Shown: positions 30,219 through 42,097 of the stretch, piece by piece | Layout of the letters: every line of letters starts with the position of its first letter | Position numbering within the stretch: position 1 is the stretch's first letter | Source of the DNA: Trichosporon coremiiforme | Lineage: Eukaryota; Basidiomycota; Tremellomycetes; Trichosporonales; Trichosporonaceae | Reading direction: 5' to 3' | Length of the DNA: 64,000 nt | Assembly (NCBI GenBank): GCA_039545355.1 | Contig: BCJJ01000002.1 | Coordinates: 2,079,518 to 2,143,517, forward strand | Translations under genes and position numbers: made by a program | The notes under the pieces: model-generated | What the model was told of the DNA's origin: nothing | Database searches by the model: none | What the model saw: only the letters and a program-made list of their open reading frames with translations

Positions 30219-32492
30219 ATGGACCGCCATTTCTTCAACGACCACACGACGCTCGTCGGGCGCTCCCTCCGCGGCCTCGTCGCCAGTAACCCCCGCTTGA
30301 ACCTGATTCCTTCGCAGAAGGTGAGTTTACGAGGGCAGCGAGCTCTCGTGCTCTAGTGCTCTAGTGAGCGGAGTGACCGAAACTATCGGCGCCGAAGGAG
30401 TCGAGACTACGGGGGTCCGGAGGGCAGCACAAGCAGCACAGGGAGGAGCTCTGCCAGTTGCTGGGTCAAGGGCGATGATGTCTGTTGCTTTGAGGGAGAT
30501 GGTCGCCATTTCGTCATCTCCGCAGTAGGAGTGGCGCCCGCAGCCAATCCTCCCTTCTCCGCCTCCACCCCGCCTTCCCCCCCCCCCCCACCGCTCCCCA
30601 CTCTGCAACGAGTAGCAAGCTGACACACAGGTCGTCTATCGCGCCGACGCGGACGCCTCCAAGGTCTCTCTCCTCTGTGGCGGCGGCAGCGGCCATGAAC
30701 CGGGCACAGTTGGCTTCGTCGGCAGTGGCCTCCTCTCAGCCTCAGTGGCAGGGGACGTCTTCGCGTCCCCGAGTGCGAAGCAGGTGCTGGCTGGTATCAA
30801 AGCCGTGCCGAGTGACAAGGGCACGATTCTGATTATCACGAACTGTAAGCGTCGGCCAAGGGCCGCCGGAGCGAGCGTCCCGGCTGAAGGAGGGCGCTCC
30901 AACGACACACTCGCACTCGCACTCGCGCCCGCGCTCGTTTGTGCTCATGCTGATGACAGACACCGGCGACAACCTCCACTTCGGACTGGCGCGACTCATG
31001 GCGCAGTCGCAGGGCATTCCCAATGTCGAGCTCGTCGTTGTCGGGGACGACGTCTCTGTGCCCAGGTCGCGGGGGAAGATGGTCGGCCGGCGCTGTTTAG
31101 CCGGTATCACTATGGGTAAGTGTCCCTCCCACCCTCCCTGGAGCGAGGAGATGCGAGACGCGACACTGACGTCCAGTGTGCAAGGTCATGGGCGCCGCCA
31201 GTGAAGAGGACATGGGCTTCGACCCTCTGCTGAAGCTTGGGCGCTCTCTCGCCTCCAACATTGGCTCGGTGTGCACAGCGCTGGAACACTGCCACGTCCC
31301 TGGTCGCTCCGAGTTCGCGTCTATCCCCGAGGGACGGATCGAGATCGGTCTCGGCCTGCACAACGAGACGGGCGTCATGAACGTGCCCCTGCCCAGTCCC
31401 GAGGAACTAATCCACACCATGCTGGACCTGATTCTGAACCAGGACGACGCCGAGCGTGCCTTCGTCCCCTTTGCGCGCGACGACGTCACAGTCCTCATGG
31501 TGAACAACCAGGGCGGCCTTAGCCCGCTCGAGCTCGGCGCAGTCGTGGACGAGACGCTGAAGCAGCTCGACGAGCGCGGGATCCACCCCGAGCGCGTCCT
31601 CAGCGGCGTCTTCATGGGCAGCATGAACATGCCCGGCATGTCGCTTTCTGTCATGAACGTGACCAACGTGGCGAACGACACGGGTCTCTCAGTCGACAAG
31701 ATCATCCAGCTCCTCGACGCCCCGCACACGGCCCCGGCCTGGCCCGCTACGTCTTCCGTCTACCCGCTGCCCGAGAAACTGCGCAACCGCCCTCTCTCCG
31801 AGAGACTGACCGAGGTGCCCGCCGAGAGCAAGGAGTCCGCGAAGGGCCCAGGTGGTCCAGCCCTCGAGGGCGACAAGACGCTGATTGAGCGGATCCTGCG
31901 CAAAGCGGCCGAAGACGTCGTGGCCCTAGAGCCCGAGCTCACGCGCTGGGACACGCTCGTCGGCGACGGCGACTGCGGCGAGACGTGTGCGGCGGGCGCG
32001 AACGGAGTGCTGCAGCACATGGACCGGCTCTCTACCTCGGACCTGGTGACTTTGTTCAGGGAGTTGACCGAGGTCATCGACGACGCGATGGGGGGCACGC
32101 TCGGCGCCATCTTCTCCATCTTCCTCGCGGGCCTCACGACGTCGACGATGAGGGCGGCCGAGGACTCCCCCAAGCCCCAGGTCACGCCGCAGCTCCTGGG
32201 CCAATTGGCCATGGGCGGGCTCGAGACGCTGCAGCAGCGCACAGCCGCACGCGTAGGCCACAGGACCGTCATGGACTCCCTCATTCCTTTTGCTGAGACG
32301 CTGGCCAACTCGGGAGACGTCAGGGCCGCCGCCCAGGCTGCCAGGGATGGAGGAGAGGGAACGGCACGCCTCACCGCCAAGCTTGGCCGCGCCGCTTATG
32401 TCGGCGACCGCGACGACGTCGACATGCCCCCTGACCCTGGAGCTATGGCTTTCGTCGCTGTCGCGGAGGCTATTGCCGCGTGCTCCCAGTAG
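30219..32492 (+). CDS. DAK1: ATP-dependent dihydroxyacetone-type kinase (Dak family)
   Basis: Phosphorylates dihydroxyacetone or similar short ketoses (erythrulose in some fungi) with ATP. Exons 30219-30320, 30631-30844, 30960-31115 and 31177-32492 give 595 residues in frame. The K domain has NPRLNLIPSQKVVYR, SLLCGGGSGHEPGTVGFVGSGLL, DNLHFGLA and GMGFDPLLKLGRSLASN-like segments. The covalent substrate His lies in GLGLHNETG, where most homologues have HNEPG or HGEPG. After an Ala/Gly-rich linker the L domain has WDTLVGDGDCGETCAAGA (Mg-ATP Asp residues), DAMGGTLGAIFSIF and VGHRTVMDSLIPF. The first intron (310 nt) has a long pyrimidine tract with a run of C. The family is certain; the substrate (DHA versus erythrulose) is not. 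Confidence 0.94.
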
Positions 32493-32678
32493 CCAGTGGA
32501 AGGTAGGAGATCAGTAGGAACAAGTAATCAGTTGCAATAATGTCCCGCTCCTACCTGCTCGTCAGTACCTGCACCTGCACCTGTACCTGCACCTTACGCG
32601 CTTCGTCAAGTGGCCAGAAGAGACCGCGTGTCGGCCCTCCGGGCCACGCCGCTCGTCGTGATCTATGCAATTCATACT

Positions 32679-34732
32679 CTATGCCATGTCCTCGCCTTCT
32701 GACTTGCTTTCCGCCTCGGCCCTCGCGGCTCCCTTGGAGAGGTTACGCATGATGAGTTCGTAAGTGAGCATCGTAACAGCCGACGCCGGCACAGTTCGGA
32801 CCAGGTTGATGCTGAGGCCGCGGTAGAATCCCCTCCACCCGTCCTGCCGGTAGATCTTGATGAAGACGTCGATGATGCCGCCCCTGCGTGGCCAGGTGCG
32901 CTTCGGCGCGTCGCTGCTGTACGGCCGGAGCGTGTTTGCGCGCGCCTCGCGAGAGGCTTCCGTCAACTCCGCCTCGGCCGCGATCGCGGTGCCGCGCGCA
33001 TCCCGGGAAGCTGTCGGAGGAGCGACGCGCGTGACCCGCTCTTTGTTCTGCTCGCCGGGGACGGACAAGACAGGCTCGGCGCGTCCGGCAGAAGGAACCA
33101 CTTTCGCGGCCGGCATCGGCGCGTGTCCTGTTGAGGGACGCGGGGCGGCTTCCGGCCGCGACTCGTGCATTGTCGCCTCAGACAGGGAAGACGGGATCGT
33201 CGGCGGGATGATGCCTCTTCGTCCGCCCTTAGGCACCTTGTGACCCTCCTCGACCGGCGGCTGCGATCCCGCAAGCAGGGGAGAGTACGTGTACGGCGTC
33301 GGCTCGGTGTGCGGCTGGACCGGCGGCTTGGGAAGCTGGCGCGGCTTCTTCTGCATCTGGATGCGCGTTCGCAGCACCTCGTGCGGGTACGTCGCAAGCG
33401 AGGCAATCATCTTGGACAGCGCGGAGCAGAGGAGAATCGCACTCGGCGTCAACGGATCAGGGCTGCCGCGCGCTGCCCACGCTTTCGCCTTCTCGTACAG
33501 CGTGAACTGGACTGCGACGTGAGAAATGCCAAACAGAGATGGGATGAGGCCCTTGTAGAACGCCGCGAGACCCTCGTTCCGGAAGATTGTCCTGAAGCCG
33601 TCGAACGTCGACTTGTACTTCGGCGCGTCGGCCGGAAGGATCGCTTGGGCCTGAGGTCAGCTTGGGAATGTATGTCTGGCTGCGTGCGTCCATGGCACGC
33701 AAAGGTACCGCGGTCCCAACGTCCAGAAACAAACGCTCGGGCTATCGGAACGCCTGGCGTGCCGTGCACCGCGATAAGTCGGGAACCGGGTGACTCATCG
33801 CTGTCATAGCCGACGGAAATAGACTCACCATGAAACGTGTCTTGACGACCCAGAGAGGGTTCGTCAGAATCGTGCCGCTGGCACCGGCCACCATCGCCGA
33901 AATGATGTGCGCGAGATCGGGGTGGCCTGGGGTCAGCTCAAGCTCCATCCCATCCACAGCTGGCGAACAACACCGGAGACATTCCGACCCGTACTCTCGC
34001 ACCGAGCCCACGGGCACAGCGCTATACAAACGCAGAGGCGCCGCGCGCCGTGCCTCCCGTCCTGGAGTACTGGGCGGGGAAATACTAGCAGTGAACTTTG
34101 CGATTGCTGTAGGGTGCTGGGACTCATATTGCTCGCGTAATGAGGTCGGAGGCTCCCAGCTCGTACACTTCGGAGTCGTGGCCATTACGGAGAAGCCCGC
34201 TCTGCTCGCCCTACTCACTAGCCATCGTCGCGTTGTTCTTCATTCTGTCCTTGACAAAGTCGTACACGGTAAAGTAGATGCCCCATGTCGGGAGGTATCC
34301 AGCGATTGTCGGTCCAAGACCGCGGTAGAAGCCCTTGAAGCCGTTCTGGCGGTATATCCTGAGGCAGGTCTTGGTGACGCCTTCGTATCCCGGGTCGCCG
34401 CGCGGCGCGCTCTGCGCCTGGAGCGTGGTCTTGACGACGTCGAGCGGGCAGGTCGCTATACTGCTCACGAGGCCGGCTCCCATGCCCGCAATCATGGAGT
34501 GCATGCCGTGCGGGATCAACCGGCCAAGGCTGAAGTAGTGAATGTTGGGCACGCGCTCCGATATCGAGGCGACATAGTACGCGCTCACTGGGTCAGAGAG
34601 GGGGTCGGGGGAGAAGGAGGGGGAAGAGGGAGAGAGGGGAGGAGGGGGAGCACCCTGCCGGCGCGAGCGCGAGCTGCTCGCCTCGGAACTCGCGCTCACG
34701 ACGGTCGCGCTGGTCGCGGCATCGCCGAGCAT
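32679..34732 (-). CDS. Mitochondrial carrier of the NAD+/pyrimidine-nucleotide group
   Basis: Member of the six-helix mitochondrial carrier family, inner membrane. Three signature repeats are visible: CPLDVVKTTLQAQ, NPLWVVKTRFM and YPHEVLRTRIQMQ. GYLPTWGIYFTVYD after the first repeat and the W in NPLWV are typical of Yia6/Ndt1 (NAD+) and Rim2 (pyrimidine nucleotide) carriers. An N-terminal Ser/Pro-rich extension precedes helix 1. The third repeat contains an unusual low-complexity insertion of about 135-150 residues between RIQMQKKPRQ and IIDVFIKIYRQDGWRGFYRGL, in the matrix loop. The first intron (about 285 nt) splits S from HPDLAHIISAMVAG. NAD+ is my preferred substrate, but Rim2-like transport is not excluded. 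Confidence 0.85.
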
Positions 34733-35446
34733 GGCAGGACGGCGGTCCTGCGGCCGGGACGGGTGCGGGGAGGGGAAGGTCGGAGGCGTGGAGCCAGCCG
34801 AGGACGTGGGGCCGATAGCGAGGCCGGGGGGTGGGGTCGATGCGAGGGCTGTATCAATTGCCGTCTGGGTACCGGTTTAGGATTCGGATCGTCTGGCGTG
34901 TGGGCAGAGGGTGGGGAAAGCGGAAAACCAGCCAAGTCGAGTCGTCCCAGAAGTCTAGTGTTGTCGTTCAAGAAAGTACACGAGAGCAAGAGGCGAAGAG
35001 CAACACGCAGCAATGGCGACGGGCTGCGTGTGCGGCGAACTGGGGTAACAGGAGATAGCAAGTGGGTAAGCGTGATCGGATGAGTGAGCTCCTGCGTTCC
35101 GTGACTGGCGGGCCCGTGCCGGAGGATTACACTCGGCTCACGTGGGCCGCGGCCACTACAGCCAGCGCACATCCACCGGGTTACCGGGCAGTCACCGACA
35201 AGGCTGCTCCGATCTCCGGGCCGTAAAACCTCAGCTATGCATAACCCCGCTGCGTGTTTCTGCATCGCCTTGCATCGTCTGATGCGGCTGCTACTCGAAT
35301 CTACTGAACGCCTTGCTACTCTCGTCTCTAGTCATCGCTGTCTGCTACTTGATCTGCTCCCTCCTCGCTTCCCTTCCTCGCTGCTGCTGCTGCTGCCCTC
35401 CGTCACGCTCCTGTCTACGCATGTCACATGTCTATAACGCTACTGC
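34733..35446. other. Region between YIF1 and the mitochondrial carrier
   Basis: About 0.7 kb holding the carrier's promoter and the YIF1 3' end. Short frames only; a CTGCTGCTGCTGCTG run lies near 35380. No further gene was seen. Confidence 0.5.
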
Positions 35447-36777
35447 TCACACCCGCGACAGGATGAACATCCAAAGGCCCTGCGCCATGGCGACGATGAA
35501 CAGGAACTGCACGCGCCGCGAGCGCTGCGCGTGCGTCATTGTGCCATGCATCTCCGTCGTCGGATCGGGGAGTAGGACGTACTTGAGCGAGCGAAGCTGT
35601 CCGTCAGCTGATATCCTTCCCCTCCAGCTGCTGTCTACTCACCAGGAAGAATGCGTTCGCGAAGAAAGTGTAGAGGAACGTCGTGTACGTGAGCACCGTG
35701 CCAAAGTTGAGTAAGCCCATGACGACGGTCGCAATGATGCCGATGAACTTGTACCCTCCGTAAGCCAGGAGCTCGACGCTGCTAGCGCCGCCGCCCCGCA
35801 CGTCGAGGAAGTAGCATCCGAGCTTGATAGCAAGGAATTCGAGGATGACGACCGCGAGCGACTTGCTGAGCGAGTAGCCGAGGACTTCTGGGTGGAAGCG
35901 CTCCTGAATGCCAGACGCGAACGCCGACAGCAGCGTATACGTGACGAGCGCCATTGCTGAGGATTAGCTGAAGTGCATGCAGACAAAGCTAGCCCACACG
36001 TAACTCACAGGGGATGTACAGGTCTGGGGCGTTGATGTCCTCGCGAGGCGGAGCGTAGGACTCGACACCACCGCCGTCCGCCTGGCGCACAATCTTGCGG
36101 TTCCACGGTCGGTGTCGCCAGGGGAACAGCACGAGACGAAGCTTGCGCAGAACGTAGCTGTTCGTCACCGAGAAGCACGTCTTGACCATCCCGAGCGGGA
36201 TGTACCGCGTAAACTGGCGTCAGCTGACGCTACATCGCAGACCCAGCTCGAACAACGCTTCATGACTCACGTTCTTCTCAACATAGTCCTGACCCGCAGA
36301 GATGGCGCTCTTGCCGAACTGCATGCCCATCTGCGCCGTCGCGTCGTTCATCCCTCCCCATCCGCCGAAGCCTCCGGGCTGTGCTCCATACCCGACCGGC
36401 GCGTTGGGACCGGCGGGCGCAAAGCCAGCTCGCTGGTGAGGATGCTGCCCTCCATGCTGGGGACTGTACGCCGACCCGCTCCCCTGCATGTTGCCCATGT
36501 TGCCCATGTTGCCCATGTTGCCCATGTTGCCCATGTTGCCCATGTTGCCCATGTTGCCCATGGCGCCTCCTGCGTCGCCGAACGAGCCGCTCACAGGCGG
36601 CGAGCTGTATCGCGCATACCCGTCCGCGTCCTGCGACAGCCTAGCCGAGTACGGGGAAGACTGAGACGAGCGGCCGGGGGTCTGAGGCGGCTCCGGGGGC
36701 GGGTAGGCCGGATGCGTCGGCTTGGGGTGCTGGAGCGGCGGGGGCGAGTGCGAGTTGGTATACGGCGGGACGGCCAT
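35447..36777 (-). CDS. YIF1: Yif1-type ER-Golgi transport membrane protein
   Basis: Yif1 forms a complex with Yip1 and Yos1 that acts in COPII vesicle budding and fusion. The N-terminal third is a Pro/Gln/Gly-rich cytosolic tail starting MAVPPYTNSHSPPP and containing eight MGN tripeptides. The conserved part starts with QMGMQFGKSAISAGQDYVEKN, continues across splices to RYIPLGMVKTCFSVTNSYVL and LRLVLFPWRHRPWNRK, then PREDINAPDLYIPMALVTYTLL. Four to five hydrophobic segments follow, and the C-terminus is QFLFIVAMAQGLWMFILSRV. Exon order and motifs match the family along the whole length. The gene is divergent from NOP13. Confidence 0.94.
36487..36562. repeat. 9-bp coding tandem repeat in YIF1 (eight MGN units)
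   Basis: CATGTTGCC repeats eight times without interruption on the plus strand, encoding Met-Gly-Asn in the disordered N-terminal tail. The near-perfect identity suggests recent slippage and likely length variation among strains. Confidence 0.92.
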
Positions 36778-37124
36778 TGTGCTGTTGTCGAGGGTTGGAA
36801 GCGATGAAGAGCTGGAAAGTAGATTATGACGCGTGGCCAGCGACAAGCAGCAGCCCTGACAAGGCGGACGACACCTCCACCGCACAGCTGTGCGTTGCTG
36901 GACTCGTTTAACTGCGCCGACTGCGTTCGACTGGTCTGGCCAGCAAGCGTGTAGGAGGCATGTCACGTGGTAATAAATCCTCTCTCTATTCTGATGCATT
37001 AATCCGAAAAAGTCGGTTTCACGAAGTCCTGCGCCTGCGGCCGGCTGATGAAGTCATGCGCGCCGTGTAAATAATGCATACGGATTTGGATCTGGTCCTA
37101 GTTGACACCACATCGATCGACACC

Positions 37125-38642
37125 ATGTCCGAGGACAACAAGGAGAAGAAGAAGTCCGGCCGCACCCCCGAGCAGCAGGCCGCCCGTGACGCCCGCAAGG
37201 CGGCGAAGAAGGCTGCTCTCGCCGCCGCCGCCGCCGAGCAGTCCACCTCCACCGACAACCCTGCCGCCGAGGAAGGCTCAACTACGACGCCGAAGAAGCG
37301 CCGCGCCTCGACGGACGGCACCGAGCTGGAGATCGATCTCTCCGCCTCTGCGCCGTTGTCCAAGGCCGAGGCTCGTGCTGCTCGCAAGCGTGCCAAGCGC
37401 GGAGAGGAGCCCCTGCCGCCGAAACAGACTGAGGACGCTTCCGAGAAGCCTCTCAAGGCGGCTAGCAAGAAGAAGGAGGGCAAGCCGAAGCAAGAGAAGG
37501 GCCAGTTCAGCGTGTGGATCGGAAACCTCTCCTTCCGCACGAGTGAGCAGGCGCTGCGCGAGTTCATCGAGAACGGTATCACGGAGCTTGGCGGCGAGAG
37601 CGGAAGCGTGACCCGCCTGAACCTGCCGAAGAAGGCGGGACACGGACAGTTCGCCGAGAACAAGGGGTGAGTTCATATCCGGTACCCGATGGCCGGAGGC
37701 TTCACGACAGCTGCAACGGAATCGAACGGCAGAGCTGACAGCAGCTTCGCCTACTGCGACTTCACGAACGAGGCCATGATGCTCCTCGCTCTCGGCCTGA
37801 GTGAACGACCGCTCGAGGGCCGTCGTCTCCTGATCAAGCGCGGAGACGACCACGGTGCGAACCCGAACGCCAGGACGCCGAAGACCCTCCCGTCTGGTCC
37901 CGGCACTGCTCCTAGCATCCTGCAGCGCCAGAAGAACCCGGAGAGCGCGACGCTCTTCATCGGCAACCTCCCCTTCGACGTGACGGAGGAGGAGCTGCGC
38001 GATCTCGTCGAGGGCAACGCTACCGACGCTTTCATTGTCCCCGACACTGAGGCAGGCGAGGATGGCGAGGCCGCGGAGGGCGAGGAGGACGAGGAGAAGG
38101 AGCTCGAAGAGGAGAAGGATGACGACGAAGAGGAGGCTGATGAGGAGGACGGCGAAGGTGAGGAGAAGTCCACTCGCGGCGGCAAGCGTTCCGGCCTGAT
38201 CAAGACGCGTGTCGCCCAGTTCGAGGACACTGGGCGGTGCAAGGGCTTCGCGTTCTGGGACTTCAAGTCGAGCGCGCACGCCAAGGCGGCCCTCATGAAC
38301 AGGCGGAACCACTTCCTGCGTGGGCAGAAGCTGAACGTTCAATTCGCGTCTGAGAGTGCGACGTCGCGTGCGGGACGGGGGAAGAAGGCCGCCGCCGGCG
38401 GAAGCGGGAAGAAGGTGCGCCCCGGAAAGCAGGAGCGGGACAGGCAGAAGGGACGCTACTTCAATGCCGAGGGAGGAGAGGGGGAGGGCGCCGAGGGAGG
38501 AAGTGGGGAGAAGAAGGGAGACGTCCGAGGGAAGAAGTGGGAGGCCTCCGGACGACCGAGACCTGGTGCCGCCCTCGCCATGGCGCAGCGCGAGAAGGTC
38601 GGTATCGTCGAGAGCCAGGGCAACAAGATCACCTTCGACTAG
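37125..38642 (+). CDS. NOP13: Nop13-like nucleolar RNA-binding protein
   Basis: Exons 37125-37666 and 37745-38642 give 479 residues in frame. Nop13 is a nucleolar protein with two RRMs found with pre-60S particles. A Lys/Ala-rich N-terminus precedes RRM1 with RNP2 VWIGNLSF and RNP1 KGFAYCDF (split by the intron). RRM2 has LFIGNLPFD and RNP1 KGFAFWDF, which is followed by KAALMNRRNHFLRGQKLNVQFA. Between the first helix and the RNP1 strand of RRM2 lies a Glu/Asp tract of about 45 residues, a large acidic insertion. The C-terminus ends in GIVESQGNKITFD, typical of the family. The frame is open back to an ATG at 37074, but the ATG at 37125 has the better context (CACC). Confidence 0.9.
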
Positions 38643-39833
38643 ACGCCCGTCACATAGATTTCATTGCATGCATATCTGTACTATACTCTGCACACTCTGG
38701 GTGCGCGTTTCCTGCCTATTGACTCTGACCGCACGGGGCTGTTATCGGCTTTCTCAACACGCTCCAGTGCACGTTACTCTCTATCCCTTCTAGAACCTAG
38801 AACGCTACAACCGCTCTCGCATGCATATCCAGTCGGCCAGCGGCCTTCACTGGTCAGTAGTCTAATGGCTGGTCCAGGTCGTGTGCCACACCATCTCACC
38901 ACCGTAAGCCCATCGCGAAATTTGCCTCCGCTCCATCGTTTCGCCCCTCCCCTCGCTGGGCATACACAAAACTTCAGTCACACCCAACTTCTCTCTTCGC
39001 CAAGCACCAAGAACCGCTGTCGCAGCACACGAACGGGCTCCCGAGCCCTCACTAAGCTGTGGGTAAAGTCCCCGGAGCGCTGTCCGTCCGTGTTCATTCT
39101 CTGCACTCCGCGCCTCAGCGCGGAGGGTTGGGATGGAGAGCATGCGCCTCCAAGTCGGCGTACCAAGTTCCCGTACGGGACGCACGGAAGGGCCGGCGCC
39201 AGAGGGAAGAACGGCGAAGATACGAGCCGCCCTCTGCCCCGGCCTCGGACCTGGCTCATTACAAGATAGGTATGCGGTTGCCCCTTGCGTCCTCGTCTGC
39301 GGGTCTCGAGAGAGATCGGCAGGAAGAGGGCCAGGGGGTTACTCGATGGGGCTTACTCTGGATTGCTTGGCCACTCACTTTTCCTCGCATGGCGCGCAAG
39401 CGTCTTGTCCTCGCCCCCCCCTTGTCGACAATCGCCCTCCACGCTCTCCCCAGCTTCGCTCCGGATCTCGATCTCCGCGTTCGACTTTCGACGACGTAAA
39501 GAGGAGGAGAGCAAGGAAGGGTGTGATGGTCCGACGAAGGAAGCCCTTGGCCAACATGCTCGCTGGTCATGCGAGGATTTGTACACAACCCGATGATGGC
39601 TTGAATTTCTTCAGCGCTAGCTCAGCACCACCAGGCGCCGGGTGACACCGTGTGCTGCTTATCGGAGCTGGGCGTGGAGCGACAAGTTGACGCTGAGGGT
39701 TATTCTGTAGTTGTATTGTTATGAATGCTGTATTGTATCGTTGGCACATCTCATTCGTAGCTTATGGGGCGATGGAGGAGAGTTTGCTGTTGTTTGTTGC
39801 ATCTAAGGTCTAGATCTACGCTCGCTCCGCTCT
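38643..39833. other. Convergent intergenic region between NOP13 and the GNAT gene
   Basis: 1.2 kb with no recognised gene. The frames around 39060-39645 overlap each other on both strands and lack motifs. The last 150 bases before 39834 are AT-rich, as in a 3' end. Confidence 0.5.
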
Positions 39834-40749
39834 CTACGCGAGCTCAACGTCCTTCACCATGAGCACATGCGGCGCGCCGTCCTCGTCAAACTCGCCGCCC
39901 TGCACCTCGTACCCGAGCTTGCCATAGAAGCCCTTGACAGGGATCTGTCATCAGCTAACCATATCACGCAAGCGGAGTTGTAGCTGAGTCGCAGTACCCC
40001 GTCCTTCAACATCGGAGAAGACGACATACCTGCGAGTGGATCTTGACCGTGACGACCTTCTTGCCGTCCTTGTCGTGCACGAGTTGCTGCACGTCCTCCC
40101 CGCCGGCGGCGACGTGCGCCTCCAGAGCCTCCACCAGCTCCTTACCGAGACCATACTTTCGGTAGTCCTTGAGCACAGCCAGCCGCGTCAGCTTGCCCTT
40201 CTTCGGCACGAAGCGGACGGTGCCCACTGGCTTGGAGGACTCGTCGTCAGCGAGCGCGAGGAAGGACACGTGCGAGTTCGTGTTGTCGACGCTGGCTATC
40301 AGTAATCGAGTTCTCCGGTCACTGTCGGCATGCGCTGTTTTGGGCAGTTCGTAGCTCCTTGCGCCTTGGCGAGGACGAAGATAGCTGACACAGCATGCCG
40401 TTCAGATCTTCCTCGGTCCAAGACAGCAGAGAGACTTCCATTGGTCCGTCGAAATCTGGACCGAGTAATGACGAAGTGAAACTCACTCATCGATCTCAAC
40501 ATCGGCAGCGAATTTCTGCATGCGTCAGTCTCAGCCATTATGTCAGCGAGGAGGACGCCGGTCGACCTACGCCCAGGTGTGTTTGTGCGCTCGTGCGGGT
40601 GGCTTCCTCCTCTCCTGGACCCAGTGGTGGGGTCATGAAACGCTGCAGTCTGGACTCACCTGCTCGTCGATGAAGACAGCGAAGCGGATGTCGCGCGACT
40701 GCTGGATCTCCTCGGGGGTGCGGACCTCTTTCGTGCTGAAGCTGGGCAT
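39834..40749 (-). CDS. GNAT-family N-acetyltransferase
   Basis: Exon 1 is MPSFSTKEVRTPEEIQQSRDIRFAVFIDEQ, the start seen in small GNAT proteins with an IRxxVFxxEQ motif. Further exons give KFAADVEIDD, then HVSFLALADDESSKPVGTVRFVPKKGKLTRLAVLKDYRKYGLGKELVEALEAHV. In it, the R-L-A-V followed by R-K-Y-G-L-G-K is motif A, which binds acetyl-CoA pyrophosphate. The last exon IPVKGFYGKLGYEVQGGEFDEDGAPHVLM is the usual end (F-Y-x-K-x-G-Y). The acyl acceptor is unknown; this ElaA/YjcF-like shape acts on small molecules or protein N-termini in characterised cases. Several short introns are present and inner boundaries are approximate. Confidence 0.82.
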
Positions 40750-42097
40750 GCTGGGCTTTTAGGTGTGAGGGGGGAGAAGGCAGAGGTTGATTTCGGCGCG
40801 TGGTGGAGAGGCGGAGAGCGAGAGTGGAGGTTCGATCGTCGAGTCAAGTCGGCGGCTCGCCGGGATGTCCGGGCCGGACGCGACTTGCCCGCGTAGCCCG
40901 CGTACCACCTGTCTTTGGCCTGGTAGAACTCCATTGATACATACAACGCATGCATGCCTGTTTCTGAGTACGCACACATACTTGCACGTGTATTGATAAG
41001 TCTACGCTGTGAATCTTTGATGCGAGCTGGGGCGTCGAACTGGAAACTGTGGTCTTACTTCAGCACGGGTCGGAGAGAGGGAGGGAACGGGCGTCTTGCG
41101 CTGAATTGATGCGAGTCTCCAGCCCGGGTTGGCCGGCATCATCTCGCGTTTGCCCTGTCGTCGTCGATTCACTCCGGCTCGTTCCTACGCACCCCTGCGT
41201 TCCCTTGTTCCTTCCCGACCTTGCTTTGCCTACGCCCGCGTCCAATGTCATACGTTTGACCCCCATCGACGACTTCGCTGAGCAGCCGTTCACTCGCACG
41301 CGCAAGCCTGACGACGCTTTTGTTCGCGCCCGACTCATGCCAGACTCGCGCCCGCCCTGCAGGACTCCAGCCGGCATTCTTAGAGACCTCGAGCGACTGG
41401 GTCAAGATGGAGGAGGAGACGATGTCCCGTGCGGTGGTGGCGCAGAGAGCCTTAGCCTGAGGACGGCGCCCAAGACGCCCAGCAACGCCAGGAGACGCCT
41501 CAAGCCAGCCTGACCCTGGGACGTCGGAAGTCTTCGTTCTCGACGATCTCGACTTGCACTCTACCTCCATCATGCGTCGCCAGATACTCCGGTCTGCGAA
41601 GCCGGACCTGACTCACAGCCTGCGGCGGGCATGCCTGCATACCTGCGTACCTGCGACCTGATAGCCTGACAAGCCTGGGCTGAGCCCGAGTGCGTGCCGG
41701 GTTTGGGTGAGCGAGGACACCACCCAGAGCCAGAACCTGCAGAGCCCAAGCCCATTCACCCAAGGTGCCCAAGGTGCCCAAGCCCTCCTTGCCCTCAGCC
41801 CAAGCCCGTCCAGCAGTTTCTTGCGAGTGCTCCGGCACGTCCTCCAGTTCTCGCCTCTCGCTCTCCTTCCTTTCCTTCTCACTCGTACTCACCTCACTCA
41901 CACCATCGACGCACACAGCGCGCTCGCCGCTCACACAAACCTCACTACTACAGACAGCTCCCCGCTTGACATCAACCTATCCTCGAGCTCACCACCCGCC
42001 GCACGACCAGTTGGCTTCCCTATCACCTTCCCCGTCGATACATCGCTCCACCTGATCTCTCCGCGACTGACACCGTCGACGACAACATAACAGCAAG
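40750..42097. other. Divergent intergenic region upstream of the carbonic anhydrase
   Basis: 1.35 kb. It contains a 10-bp repeat (GTGCCCAAGG) at about 41758-41788, CTGCRTACCTGCG words near 41637-41660, and a pyrimidine-rich leader from about 41850 to 42097. Open frames at 41049-41513 (+) and 41500-41934 (-) overlap others and have no recognisable motif. No confident gene. Confidence 0.5.
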
